From positions 868,001 through 932,000 of the forward strand of contig NW_018344215.1 in the NCBI RefSeq assembly GCF_002099425.1: DNA of 64,000 bases, read 5' to 3'. A model generated the notes under the pieces. It saw only the letters and a program-made list of their open reading frames with translations, was not told where the DNA came from and did no database searches. This DNA comes from Phascolarctos cinereus (lineage: Eukaryota; Chordata; Mammalia; Diprotodontia; Phascolarctidae). Of this stretch, positions 55,110 through 64,000 are shown in pieces. A program made the translations under genes and the position numbers. Position 1 is the first letter of the stretch. Each line of letters begins with the position of its first letter.

Positions 55110-55370
55110 CACTAGAAGATGGTGCCTGCCATCAAGCCTAAGTTTTCCTCTTTATAACTGCTACCCACGGCCTTCCTGCTTCTGCCCTCTGGAGTCAAAT
55201 AGAACCTGGCTAATCCTTCCCCCACATAACACCCCTTCACATATTAGAAAACAGAAGCCTTCTCCCCTCCGGTATAACCATGCACACTCCCAGCCTTCTT
55301 TTGGACAGCCATCATTTCCCTCTTCTTCAGTGTCCTGAAGGGCCATGACCAGACTCGGTTGTTCAGCAAG
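55110..55370 (-). mobile_element. CR1/L3 LINE fragment, antisense
   Basis: atcaagcctaagttttcctc, tgctacccacggccttcctg and acatattagaaaacagaagc are the complement of the CR1/L3 3' region. Confidence 0.65.
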
Positions 55371-55384
55371 CCTAGAACAAGCTC

Positions 55385-55460
55385 CTCCCAAGTGCCAGGC
55401 ACTGGGAGTACCAAGACAAAAATAAAATAGTCCCTGCCCTCAAGGAGCTTACGTTTTATT
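55385..55460 (+). repeat. L2 3' fragment
   Basis: aagtgccaggcactgggagt then tccctgccctcaaggagctt. Confidence 0.7.
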
Positions 55461-56154
55461 ATTTTGTAACACCATATACTGAACCTAGGACTCTCACAGA
55501 CACCTGTGTGTTCAGATAGCTCTGCTATTACTAAACCGGGTTGCTGCCTCTTTTGCTATTAATATTCACTAAGAAGCTTAGTTCACAATTGAATCCATCG
55601 GCTCAGCATGATGCCACAGGGTCATTTCCCCACGTTTCCACACCTCTCCTCTCCTATACCCTACACTGCCTTGTCTAATTCTCTTTCTCAAGAGATTAAA
55701 CATCTGCAATTAAATTATACACATCCAGAAGATGATGAACTTCTGGGGGCTAGGTAGGGATGCAGTTTTGTACAACTTTGTATGTCCTATAGTACTCAAC
55801 ACAGTGCCTCACCCATATTAAATGTTTAAAAATGTGTTGGAATAAAGGAATCAAAATTGGTGAGTAGGCAGGTGCTTTATCTTCATAGCAATCTTTACAT
55901 TCAAAGTTCTCTGCTATCAATTACCTCATCTTTTCCTTCCAAGCATTCTATGAAGTATGTAGGGCAAGTATCATTAGCCTAATTTACACAGGTGGAAATT
56001 GGGTTTCAGAGACATTCACTGTCTTGCACAAAGTAAAACAGCAAGTCACTGGAGGAACCAGATTAAAGGAGGAGAGCTTGGGATGATAGTTGGGCTCGGT
56101 CCCCTCCCAGAATCATAGAATAAGGAGGAACTTTGGAGGCTCTACAACTGACCC
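55461..56154. other. Intergenic, mostly unique
   Basis: An L2-type end (ctcaacacagtgcctcaccc) at about 55795-55840. Confidence 0.4.
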
Positions 56155-56455
56155 AAAATGATAATAACTCCTATGTATTTGGTTCTTTAAATGCAAAATG
56201 CCTTTATATAGATCGCCTCATTTCCACCTCTCAACAAACTTCAGTTGTTATCATAGGATTATAGATTTTAGAACTGAAAGACCCTTAGAATCCATAGTTC
56301 AACCTTCTGACTTTACAGTTGAAAACACTGAGCCTCAGAGGGGCTAAGTGACTCAACCGAGGTCATACGGGTAATAAGCAGCAGCGGTAGAATTTGAACC
56401 CTGTCCTCAGACTCCAAATCCAACTTTCTTTTGGTTGCACCCATGTTGCCTTTTG
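56155..56455 (+). repeat. MIR-like SINE copies
   Basis: gcaaaatgcctttatataga, then gttgaaaacactgagcctca and ctaagtgactcaaccgaggt are MIR core and flanks; probably two adjacent pieces. Confidence 0.65.
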
Positions 56456-56459
56456 TTAA

Positions 56460-57010
56460 AGTAGGTACAGTGGACCTCGAATCCCATCACAACATCGGTT
56501 GGTGTCCAGCCTTTCCTTGAAGACCCCTAATGAAAGCTCAGTACCTCCTGAGATGCCCATTTCCCCTTTGAACAGCAGAAAGCTTCTCAGGAAGCTTTTC
56601 CTAACCCTAATTCTGTTTCTAAATAGAAATTTTCCTCTCTGCAACTTCTAATCCTGACCCTAGTTCAGCCTTCTAAGGCCAGGCAGAACACATCAATTAA
56701 TCAACAAGTGCCTACTATGTGCTGGTACCACACTACGTGTTGTGGCTGTAGTACAAAGAATGCCATAAACCCTACTCCCAAGAAGGGTATATTGAAGGTT
56801 ATATTCAAATGGAGGAGAAAGCAAGACCTATAGATAGCACAGATATAAATGGGATAAAGACAAATATGTGAGGAGCAGTTAAATAAAAGTTGGCTAATCT
56901 CTCTTCTTTGTGACGGTCCTTCACATACTTGAAGACACTATCACGGTCACACACACAACAGCTCCCCCTCAAACCCCCATACACACATATCCAGATTCTC
57001 CATTATCTCT
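56460..57010 (-). mobile_element. CR1/L3 LINE fragment, antisense, split by an L2 piece
   Basis: gcctttccttgaagacccct, aggaagcttttcctaaccct, tctctgcaacttctaatcct and, after the insert, cttcacatacttgaagacac are complement of CR1/L3. 56690-56800 (caacaagtgcctactatgtg) is L2-like. Confidence 0.65.
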
Positions 57011-57571
57011 CCCAACTTCTAACACCAAGGCCCAGTGAGTAACATGATCTTTCGACAATTCTACACGCTCAGTCTCCACCCCATATACCCTTTTATGACT
57101 TATTTACTCTCCATCACTATGAGCTGTTCATTTTTACCCTTACTTCCTCATTGTGGAAATGATGGAAGGAGAAAATACGTGGTAATATGCTCAACCAGCA
57201 TCTCTGGTGATGACTGAATGTAAAAGGCCTGGGCAGACCAAGAACCAGGTAGGTAGGAAGCCCAGAATCCAGAATTATAGAGCCAATCCGTCAGGATCAA
57301 TCCAACAGGCAAAATGGGGGCTTTAGGTTGCTTGGTTTGGGAATGGAGAATGGAATGGGAATACAGATGAGGGAGGATAGAATCTAGTTAGATCATTTTT
57401 CCCTTTGAAACAGTGTTGTAAATATTAGACAATGATCATTAGCTTCAAAGTCCACACAAGCCTATTTAATCCATTACATAACTGAAATATTAAATATTCA
57501 GTAGAATATATTAGCTAAGGGGAATCGTGGGGGTGCGGGTGGGAGGAGGGATGTTTACTAGGGATTCAATT
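57011..57571. other. Intergenic, nothing recognised
   Basis: No supported feature. Confidence 0.4.
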
Positions 57572-57828
57572 TACTTCCCTTCATTGTTGTTCAATTGTAT
57601 CTGACTCTTCACTATCCCACTTGGGGTTTTCTTGGCAAAGATACTGAAGAGGTTTGCCGTTTCTTTCTCCAACTCATTGTACAGATTTGGAAACTGAAGC
57701 ACACAGGAGTAAGTGGCTTGTCTAGGGTCACACAGCTAGTAAGTGTCTGAGGCAGGATTTGGACTCAAAAAGATGAGTCTTCCTGACTCCAGGCCCAGCT
57801 CTCTATTGACTTCACCACCTAGCTTCAG
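57572..57828 (+). repeat. MAR1-type CORE-SINE
   Basis: tgttcaattgtatctgactc, ggggttttcttggcaaagat, ggtttgccgtttctttctcc, agggtcacacagctagtaag and ttcaccacctagctt. Confidence 0.88.
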
Positions 57829-58197
57829 ATCACAGCTAATAAGAACCAAATCCTGCTATGGTTCAGATCAGACATAAGGATGGAAAAATTGCCTTCTGCC
57901 TTTCATATGGGTAAATTAATCCTACATTGTATTATGTTTATACATCTCTGACCGAGAAATCCTCAAATGGGGCAGTATGATGTGGAGGGGATAAAACGTT
58001 AACCTCTGTGATGTGCTTCCCAGATTCCCTCACTGCCTCTTTTGCACATCTCTCTAAGGACACAGGGCTAAACAGTCTTGTCCAAGCTGCCCCTCCAGCC
58101 ACAATAACTGCCCAGAAAAATACTGGAAAGGTGAGAGAGCCTCGAACAGAATTCCAGAGTTGCAAGGAAACTCAGGGGAAAGGGACAGGATATTGCA

Positions 58198-58425
58198 TTT
58201 GTTTAGTGCCTGCTACAGGCTAAGCACTTTACAAATAATATCTCATTTGATCTTCACACAACTACCCTGGGAGATAGGTGCTATCAGTATCCCCATTGAA
58301 CAACTGAGGCAAATGGAAGTTAAGTGATTTGCCCAAGGTCACACAGCTACTAAGCAGCTCAGGCTGGATTTAAGTTCAGGTTTTCCTGACTTCAGGCCCA
58401 GGGTTCTATTTATACTGCAAAAAGA
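58198..58425 (+). repeat. MIR SINE, nearly full length
   Basis: tttagtgcctgctacaggct, atctcatttgatcttcacac, caactgaggcaaatggaagt and gcccaaggtcacacagctac. Confidence 0.85.
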
Positions 58426-58549
58426 TCTCCCACCCCCCCCCCCACCATTACATTACAATGGACAGGTATCACTCAGCCTTTTCTTGAAGGTTTCCAGTGA
58501 GGGGGAGAAGGAATAACCAAGGAATAACAACAACAACAGTAATAGCTAG

Positions 58550-59110
58550 GATTTATATTGGGCTTTAATGTTTGCACCGCACTGTCATTCCACTTAGAGA
58601 GAGCTCTAATTCTTAGGAAGTCTTTTCCTGGCATCAAGCCAGAATTTGTTTGCAACTTGCACCCACGGCCCTCGGCCAGTCCCCAGAGGCCAAACCGAGC
58701 AGACAGAATCCCTCTTCCACAGGCCAGCTTTTCGAGGGTTTGACCACAGTGGTGTCCTCTCCTCCTTCAGACTGATATCTCCTATACCTTCAATGGATCC
58801 TCCTCTGGCGCAGGCTCCAGGCCCTTCACCGTCCTGGTTTCTCGTTTCTGAACACTGCCCAGCTCATCAATGTCCTTCCTAAAACTGTGGCTCGCTGACC
58901 TGACCCTGATGCTGCGTATGGGACCTGGCCAAAGCCCAAGAGCACAGGCCCCTCTCCAAGCCATCCATTGTTGTCTCCACCATCCCATTGGCTTTGTCCA
59001 CTGCCAGGTCATTCTGCTGATTCACCCTGGCCTTACAGTCCTCCACAACCCCAGGGTCTTTTCAGATAACATAGCGACCGGCACTTGGTAGATGCTGAAT
59101 AAATGCTTGT
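58550..59110 (-). mobile_element. CR1/L3 LINE 3' region, antisense
   Basis: aggaagtcttttcctggcat, gcacccacggccctcggcca, caggcccttcaccgtcctgg and ctcatcaatgtccttcctaa are complement of the CR1/L3 end. An L2-type tail (tggtagatgctgaataaatg) follows. Confidence 0.75.
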
Positions 59111-59544
59111 TGACTGATTCTATATGAAAGGCTTTTGACATTTTTTAACATTAAATTTCATTATGATATAGCCAACTCAAGGCTGTGGCCTGTCTGGACT
59201 CTATTGGATGCACTCCCTGTCAATTCACGGTGCTGGCCCAGTCTCTCCGCTGTGAGTCACCTGCAACAGCGTTAAACATCGCACCCGTGCACTTGCAGAA
59301 CAAGTAACCTAGGCAACAGAGGCAGAGCCAGTGGGGGCGGGGCATGTAACCGGTCAGGCTCCCAGCCTGGGGCATCGGCCTGCCTGTCATCTCTGGATTG
59401 GACAAAGACCAGGCTCAGAACAACTCGTCCCATCTCCATGGCGACCGTGACCGCCCCCTGCAGGACGGCGGCTGGCTAGGGTCAGCGCTGAGCAACCCAG
59501 AGAAAATTGATTACGGTGGCAGATTAGGACTGTCCCTTTAAGAG

Positions 59545-59554
59545 GTCACATGAC
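59545..59554. promoter_or_regulatory. E-box-like GTCACATGAC
   Basis: A palindrome but for its two central bases; resembles MiT/TFE (M-box/CLEAR) sites. It sits at the left shoulder of the CpG island beside ccctttaaga. Binding is inferred only. Confidence 0.4.
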
Positions 59555-59634
59555 ACGCCCCTCCCGCTTCCACTGCAGTCTTTTTCTCCGCAGCCTCCAC
59601 CCAGAGCCAGAGCAGTCGCCATCGCTGTTGGAGT

Positions 59635-59686
59635 CGGCCGCCGCCCCGGCAGCGCTCCGGCCGGAGCGCTGCCGGGGCGGCGGCCG
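59635..59686. repeat. Perfect 52-bp palindrome
   Basis: Two 26-bp arms (59635-59660 and 59661-59686) are exact reverse complements with no spacer, centred on ctccggccggag. The first flanking pair (t / g) does not match. Confidence 0.95.
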
Positions 59687-60159
59687 GCCTTTCCGGGAGC
59701 CCGATGTCCATCCCTGCCCAGCTAGAGGTCCACGCCAGTGTCCAGCTGCTGCCCCTGACCAGACAGGACAAGACCGTGCTGCCGCGCCTGCTCCCGGGGC
59801 CGGAGGATTCCCGCGTCCGGGGTCCGGAGGGCGGCGGCCCCTCCTGCCCCTCTTCCCGCTCCTCCTCCACCATCCTGGGGCTGCTGCAGCCGGGGCCTGG
59901 GGCGCAGCTGTGCCCTTGACAGCTCCCGCCCTGCCCTCCGCCCCCGCCCCCGCGGCAGTGCCACCGGGTCCCTTAGCGGCGCCGGGCCTGGTGCTGAAGT
60001 TTGCTGGATGCAGAAGGAGCTCGCTGGGGCATCGTTTCAACGGCCGGTGGTCCGGGATGGGTGTGTAAGGCCCGGGGGTGCGGGAAGTCTGAGAGGGCGC
60101 TGCGGGGAAGCTGGGCCCCGCCCCTCATTGTCTTTGAGTGCGGCCGGCCCGAGCCCCCC

Positions 60160-60497
60160 CCTGCAGCGCTGCCTCCGCTGCACTCCTCCTCCTCTGTAAC
60201 CCGCCCAGCTGCATCTCCCCTTCCTCTGTAAGCCCCGCTGCAGCGCGGCCCCAGCTGCAGCCCCTCCTCCTCTGCAGCGCCGCCCCAGCTGCAGCCCCCC
60301 TCTGTAACGCTGCCCCAGCTGCAGCACCCCCTCTCCTCTGCAGCGCCGCCCCAGCTGCAGCCCCCCCTCCTCTGCAGCGCCGCCCCAGCTGCAGCTCCCC
60401 CCTCTGCAGCGCCGCCCCAGCTGCAGCACCTCCTCTCCTTTGCAGCCCCACCCCAGCTGCAGCTTCCCCTCCTCTGCAGCGCCGCTCCGCTGCAGTA
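60160..60497. repeat. GC-rich minisatellite, about nine ~30-36-bp units
   Basis: Units follow ctctgcagcgccgcccc agctgcag with a variable C/T spacer (e.g. 60279-60300, 60339-60361, 60371-60393). Outer units are more diverged (ctgtaacg, ctgtaagc). All three minus-strand frames stay open across it. Confidence 0.88.
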
Positions 60498-61104
60498 ACC
60501 CTGGGGCCCCAAGTCCATCGCCGGGGCCCCTTGCTGGCCGCGCAGCAACCTCAGTCCGGTCAGTGGCTTGTGACCGTGGTCCGCCGAGGCGGGTCTGCCC
60601 TGGATGGGTCTGAAGATGTCACCTGCCTTCTCCAGCGCCTTGCCGGTGGCGTCTCCAGCCTCCGCTGCCGGTCTGGGAGCAGGGAGCCCACCCGGGGGCC
60701 TTCCGACGCCTCGCCCTGGCCCTGAACGCTCCAGGATTTCCAGACCCAGGCCGTCCACCTGCCTAGTGGAAGCTGCCCCTGTGCCGAGGCTGACGGACTG
60801 CACAGCCTCCTTTCTCCCCTGCCCTCGGGGTGGGGCAGGTCTCTTCTCTCTTCTTCTCTTTACCTTTTGTCTGCTTAGGGTCCTCAACATCAAGACCGTG
60901 GATTCTCAGAATGGACAAGGGGAGCATCCTCTCTGTGACCGCCAGGGAGTGACCCTGCCGATGGCGTAGATCTCTTTAGGTTTCTCTCCTTTCCCTCCTG
61001 CCCCTTCTCTGGGGGCTGCCGGGAGGCTCTTCTGTCTCTATCCTTCCTTAGTATTTAGAGTTCCCTACGTGTGTTATCTCCTCCCCCCTTTCCATTTAAT
61101 TCAA

Positions 61105-61185
61105 TTCAACAGGCATCTGTTAAGTGCTTCTTTATGTGCCAGGTGCTGGGGACACAAAAAACCTGAATCCCTCCAGCCCCCCAGG
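61105..61185 (+). repeat. L2 3' fragment
   Basis: caacaggcatctgttaagtg then ctttatgtgccaggtgctgg. Confidence 0.65.
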
Positions 61186-61324
61186 AGCTGGGGATTGTTT
61201 GGGTGCCCTTCGCTCCCACCTCCCCCATGGTGTTGAGAAAAACTGTAGGCAGAGATCCCAGATCTGGAGCTGGAGGGGCCCTTAGGCGACATCTAGTCTG
61301 ACAAAGAACACTCTTTTTTTCCAC

Positions 61325-61440
61325 CTAGACCCATAAAATGACACTCATTTTACAGGTGAGGAAACCGAGGCCCAAAGCAATTAAGTGATTTACCCGAAGT
61401 GATAAAGGTTTGGCAGTGATTGACAGGTGAAATTGGAATC
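61325..61440 (+). repeat. MIR-like core
   Basis: cattttacaggtgaggaaac then cgaggcccaaagcaattaag. Confidence 0.6.
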
Positions 61441-61554
61441 CATCAATTAATTGATCTTCACCACAGTCCTTGCCCAAGGCGGCTTCTGCTAGAAGTCTAG
61501 GAGGTTTCAGGAGAATGTGAGAGTGGGATATTCTGGGGCTGCCTGTCCCTGCTG

Positions 61555-61557
61555 AGA

Positions 61558-61617
<60 letters not shown>

Positions 61618-61626
61618 CAGAGACAG
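61555..61626 (+). repeat. (GA)n/(CAGAGA)n microsatellite
   Basis: About 20 ga units followed by six-base cagaga repeats. Confidence 0.95.
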
Positions 61627-61679
61627 TGAGTCTGACAGAAGGAGGTGGGCAGCTCAGCCCCGGAGCCGTCCTAAGAATG

Positions 61680-61812
61680 GTTTGTTTTTAAAAATCAAGA
61701 TTGAAGAAATTGCTCGATTTCAATTAGAGGTTAGGAAAAGAAATGTGTAACTTTGTTTCCATCTAAATTAACTGTCACCTTATGGGTGCCATTAAGAACC
61801 CCTCATATGGGG
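61680..61812 (+). mobile_element. Old DNA-transposon fragment, third copy of the 1618-2142 family
   Basis: tttcaattagaggttaggaa, aactttgtttccatctaaat and the end ccattaagaacccctc match the family's other half. Confidence 0.5.
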
Positions 61813-62199
61813 GGAGGGCTCTCAAAACTCAAAACCCCTCTCCCCCAGCAGCTGCCGGCCCTTCTTGATTCCTTCCATAGTGAACCCCACCCTCAGCTGG
61901 GGCTGCTGTTCCCCTGACGTCCACCCAAGGCTGGATGGCCACTTGCCAGGCCAGCCTAGTATTTGGAATTCTTGTTCACCAAATGCTTTCCACTAGATGG
62001 TCTAGGTGCCCTTCAGCTCTAATGACCTTGCCCTTCCTAATTATCAGTAACCTGGTGTTTTGGGGGCAGGCAAGGATTCCTTTCAGCCACGTGGGAACTT
62101 CGGGACCTATTTCTGGCCAAATGGGAGTCCTCAGTCAGTGGCTTGCCCTGGTGATGGATCCTTCCCCCAGCCCTGTTGTCTAGAGTTGTATGAACTGGT

Positions 62200-62290
62200 A
62201 TGTTGTTTTTTTTCCCTTTTTTGTATCCCCAGCACTCGGCACAGTACCTGGCACATAGTAAGCCCTTAGTAAATGCCTGTTGATTGAAAA
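62200..62290 (+). repeat. L2 3' end
   Basis: ttgtatccccagcactcggc, acctggcacatagtaagccc and aatgcctgttgattgaa. Confidence 0.8.
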
Positions 62291-63429
62291 AAGATCCCCC
62301 CTACTGGGCCACGAGAGCACAGTAGGTGTCAAAAGCAAGGGCTTTCTACCTCCCCAGCTGGCTATCACATAGACTGGTGCCAGCTGGTCCCCAGTGTTGG
62401 GTGGGAGGTGGGCATGCCCACCTCCCACCTGGCCCCCATGCAGCCATTTCAACGGCTGTCCCTGTCTGTGTGTGTCTGTTTGGTTTTATGATCTTAGATG
62501 AATGTTCATAGGTTTAGGTGACTATGTATCCCTTGACGCATGTATCGGGACTGGAGAGGCCTTGGGGATTCCCAATGGTCTGAAGATGTCGGAGGCCTGC
62601 CAGGACCATGGCTACAGTGGTCCAGAGCAGGGGAAGCTTCTGCAGTCCTGGCCACCACAAAGAGGCACAGCAGTGCCAGGAGTGCTTGGATGGGGGAGGG
62701 TTGAGATGAAAGGGGCAGGCAGTCGGGTGGACAAAGTCGGGCTGAGTCATTTCTGTTCTGTGGAGTTTTCAATATCACCTTCCTGATTGATGGATTGATT
62801 GTAACAGGAGTTGGTACGGAAGCCTGTTAATATTGTTAATGTCATTTCCTATGTGCTCCAATTCTAGCATTTCTGTGTGTAACTAAACTCCTCGTTTTGT
62901 CCCTGAAAAAGAACAGAGCAACATCTGACTGCCCTGCAGGATGCTTCCTTGGGTTCCTGATTGAGGAAGGAGAATTGGGTTGTGCTTTTTGTGTTTTCCT
63001 TTTTATTCTTGTGATGTGTTTGAAAACTTCGATTATTAAAGTAGTTTGAATTGGAATTTTGTGGTTTGGGAGTGCTTATTTTAAACACCAAAACCTTGAA
63101 ACTTCCAAACTAAGGCAACTCTCAGCTTAGCCTGCAGTAATTGGGCTGGGTGCTCTTTGTTCAAGGGGCCTTTGACTAAACTCGTTTCCTAAAAGGGGCT
63201 GAAAAGAAAGAGAATCCTGCATAATGGCCTACTTAGAACCAGATTCTTTTTTCCAGTGGCCAAGCCTGCTCCCCCAACCTCCTTTAGAAGATAAAGAGGA
63301 CATTTTGAGATAAGGAGAAGGTTCCCACTGATGCAAAGGGATTTTTAAAACAGGTGAGGTTGATGCTGGAAGCACTGTTTGGGAAAAGCTGTGTGGTTAA
63401 CCGAGAAGGAAGGCATCGGGTGGTATGGT
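62291..63429. other. Non-coding, possible 3' end of a + strand transcript
   Basis: No coding frame with a motif. ATTAAA at about 63034 is followed by ttttgtggtttgggagtg, a plausible weak poly(A) site for a + transcript from the CpG island at 59.5 kb. Confidence 0.3.
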
Positions 63430-63608
63430 GAATAATACCGGAGCTGGAGGCAGAGCCGAATTCAAATCCTTCCTTGCTAGTATGACAAACCAGTCATTTA
63501 ACCTCTGCCTCAGTTTCCTCACTGATAAAATGGGGTCAGGAACAGCACCTACTTCCCAGGGCTGTTGAATGTCAAGTAAGGTCATATTTGTAAAGCACTT
63601 TGTGCTAA
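63430..63608 (+). repeat. MIR SINE
   Basis: gagccgaattcaaatccttc, tcagtttcctcactgataaa, cagggctgttgaatgtcaag and tttgtaaagcactttgtgct in order. Confidence 0.85.
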
Positions 63609-64000
63609 ATAGAGAAACCTTACCTACTTTGTCTTTAAAGATTGAGCAATTAGAAGTGGCTGTAAATGAGCTCCATTTTTAAAGCTGGAGCGCAGAAGCC
63701 AAATGGGCTTCAACCTAATGGGTTTGTTGATTACCAGGATAAGAGATCCCTCCTACATCAGGCCCTTTGGAATTGGAGGCAATAAACCAGGATTTCTGTT
63801 TGGAGCTAGGTGCCTGAGCCAGCTCTAACCAGAAGCAGCTTGTTAAATTTTCAGGGTGAACATTTGTACTTCAGAAACCGACAATCCTTCCAAATCAGGG
63901 ATTGATTGTGTAATGTTAAGTGTTAATGATGGAGATTCAAAGGAGGTGCAGATATATGCCCCAGATGAGAAACATTTCTGAGCACACCCTGTGTTGTTCT
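63609..64000. other. Intergenic, nothing recognised
   Basis: No supported feature to the window edge. Confidence 0.4.

Larger units (their letters stand above)
59430..60850. promoter_or_regulatory. Second CpG island, no recognised gene
   Basis: GC-rich, CpG-dense DNA of about 1.4 kb, as large as the MINPP1 island. Every frame is long by composition (172-306 codons on both strands), and none shows a domain. It holds an E-box (59545-59554), a 52-bp palindrome, a GC minisatellite and a possible + donor (gtgtgtaagg near 60061-60070). Most likely the promoter and first exon of an unidentified transcript; direction uncertain. Confidence 0.6.

Noticed and set aside
59973-60893. 306-codon minus frame as a novel glycine/alanine-rich protein
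   Set aside because: Length comes from a GC minisatellite that leaves all three minus frames open; no signal of coding selection can be read.

Overview
The window is a stretch of mammalian nuclear DNA, almost certainly from a marsupial. The evidence is the interspersed repeats: many copies of a tRNA-type SINE that opens ggggcagctaggtggc, CORE-SINEs of the MAR1 type, marsupial-type L1 3' ends, and abundant old L2, MIR and CR1/L3 elements. The species cannot be fixed by reading alone. I see no bacterial genes, CRISPR arrays or endogenous-retrovirus structure.

The only protein-coding gene I can support is MINPP1 (multiple inositol polyphosphate phosphatase 1). It lies on the minus strand in five coding exons: 47345-46745, 39991-39794, 34311-34214, 32269-32136 and 24501-24105. 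All four introns have GT/AG ends, and the phases (1, 1, 0, 2) join into 475 codons plus a stop. The protein has an N-terminal hydrophobic signal, the RHGTRYP histidine-phosphatase motif, the distal HAE motif and a C-terminal SDEL endoplasmic-reticulum retention signal. Exon 1 sits in a CpG island (about 46.39-47.64 kb) that also holds the promoter.

Region by region: 1-7 kb is intergenic with old DNA-transposon copies, SINEs and a CR1/L3 3' end. 7.7-9.8 kb is an L1 3' half. 10.6-11.0 kb is antisense CR1/L3, and 11.6-12.75 kb is the 5' end of an antisense L1 with tandem promoter monomers. 14.3-16.4 kb is an antisense L1 carrying two SINEs and a GGAA microsatellite; it abuts a CR1/L3 fragment. 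That same L1-L3 junction reappears at 19.35-20.12 kb, so the block has been duplicated. 20.1-24.1 kb lies downstream of the MINPP1 stop and looks like 3' UTR, with a convincing poly(A) signal at about 20.15 kb. 24.1-47.3 kb is MINPP1, its introns packed with repeats plus an old 7SL RNA pseudogene next to exon 2 and a tRNA-like fossil in intron 1.

47.6-59.4 kb is repeat-rich intergenic DNA (L2, MIR, MAR1, CR1/L3 and a 400-bp AT/CA tract). 59.43-60.85 kb is a second CpG island with no recognisable coding exon. It contains a perfect 52-bp palindrome, an E-box and a GC-rich minisatellite of about nine units, and is probably the promoter of an unidentified transcript. The rest, to 64 kb, is intergenic or transcribed non-coding DNA with L2, MIR and DNA-transposon remnants.
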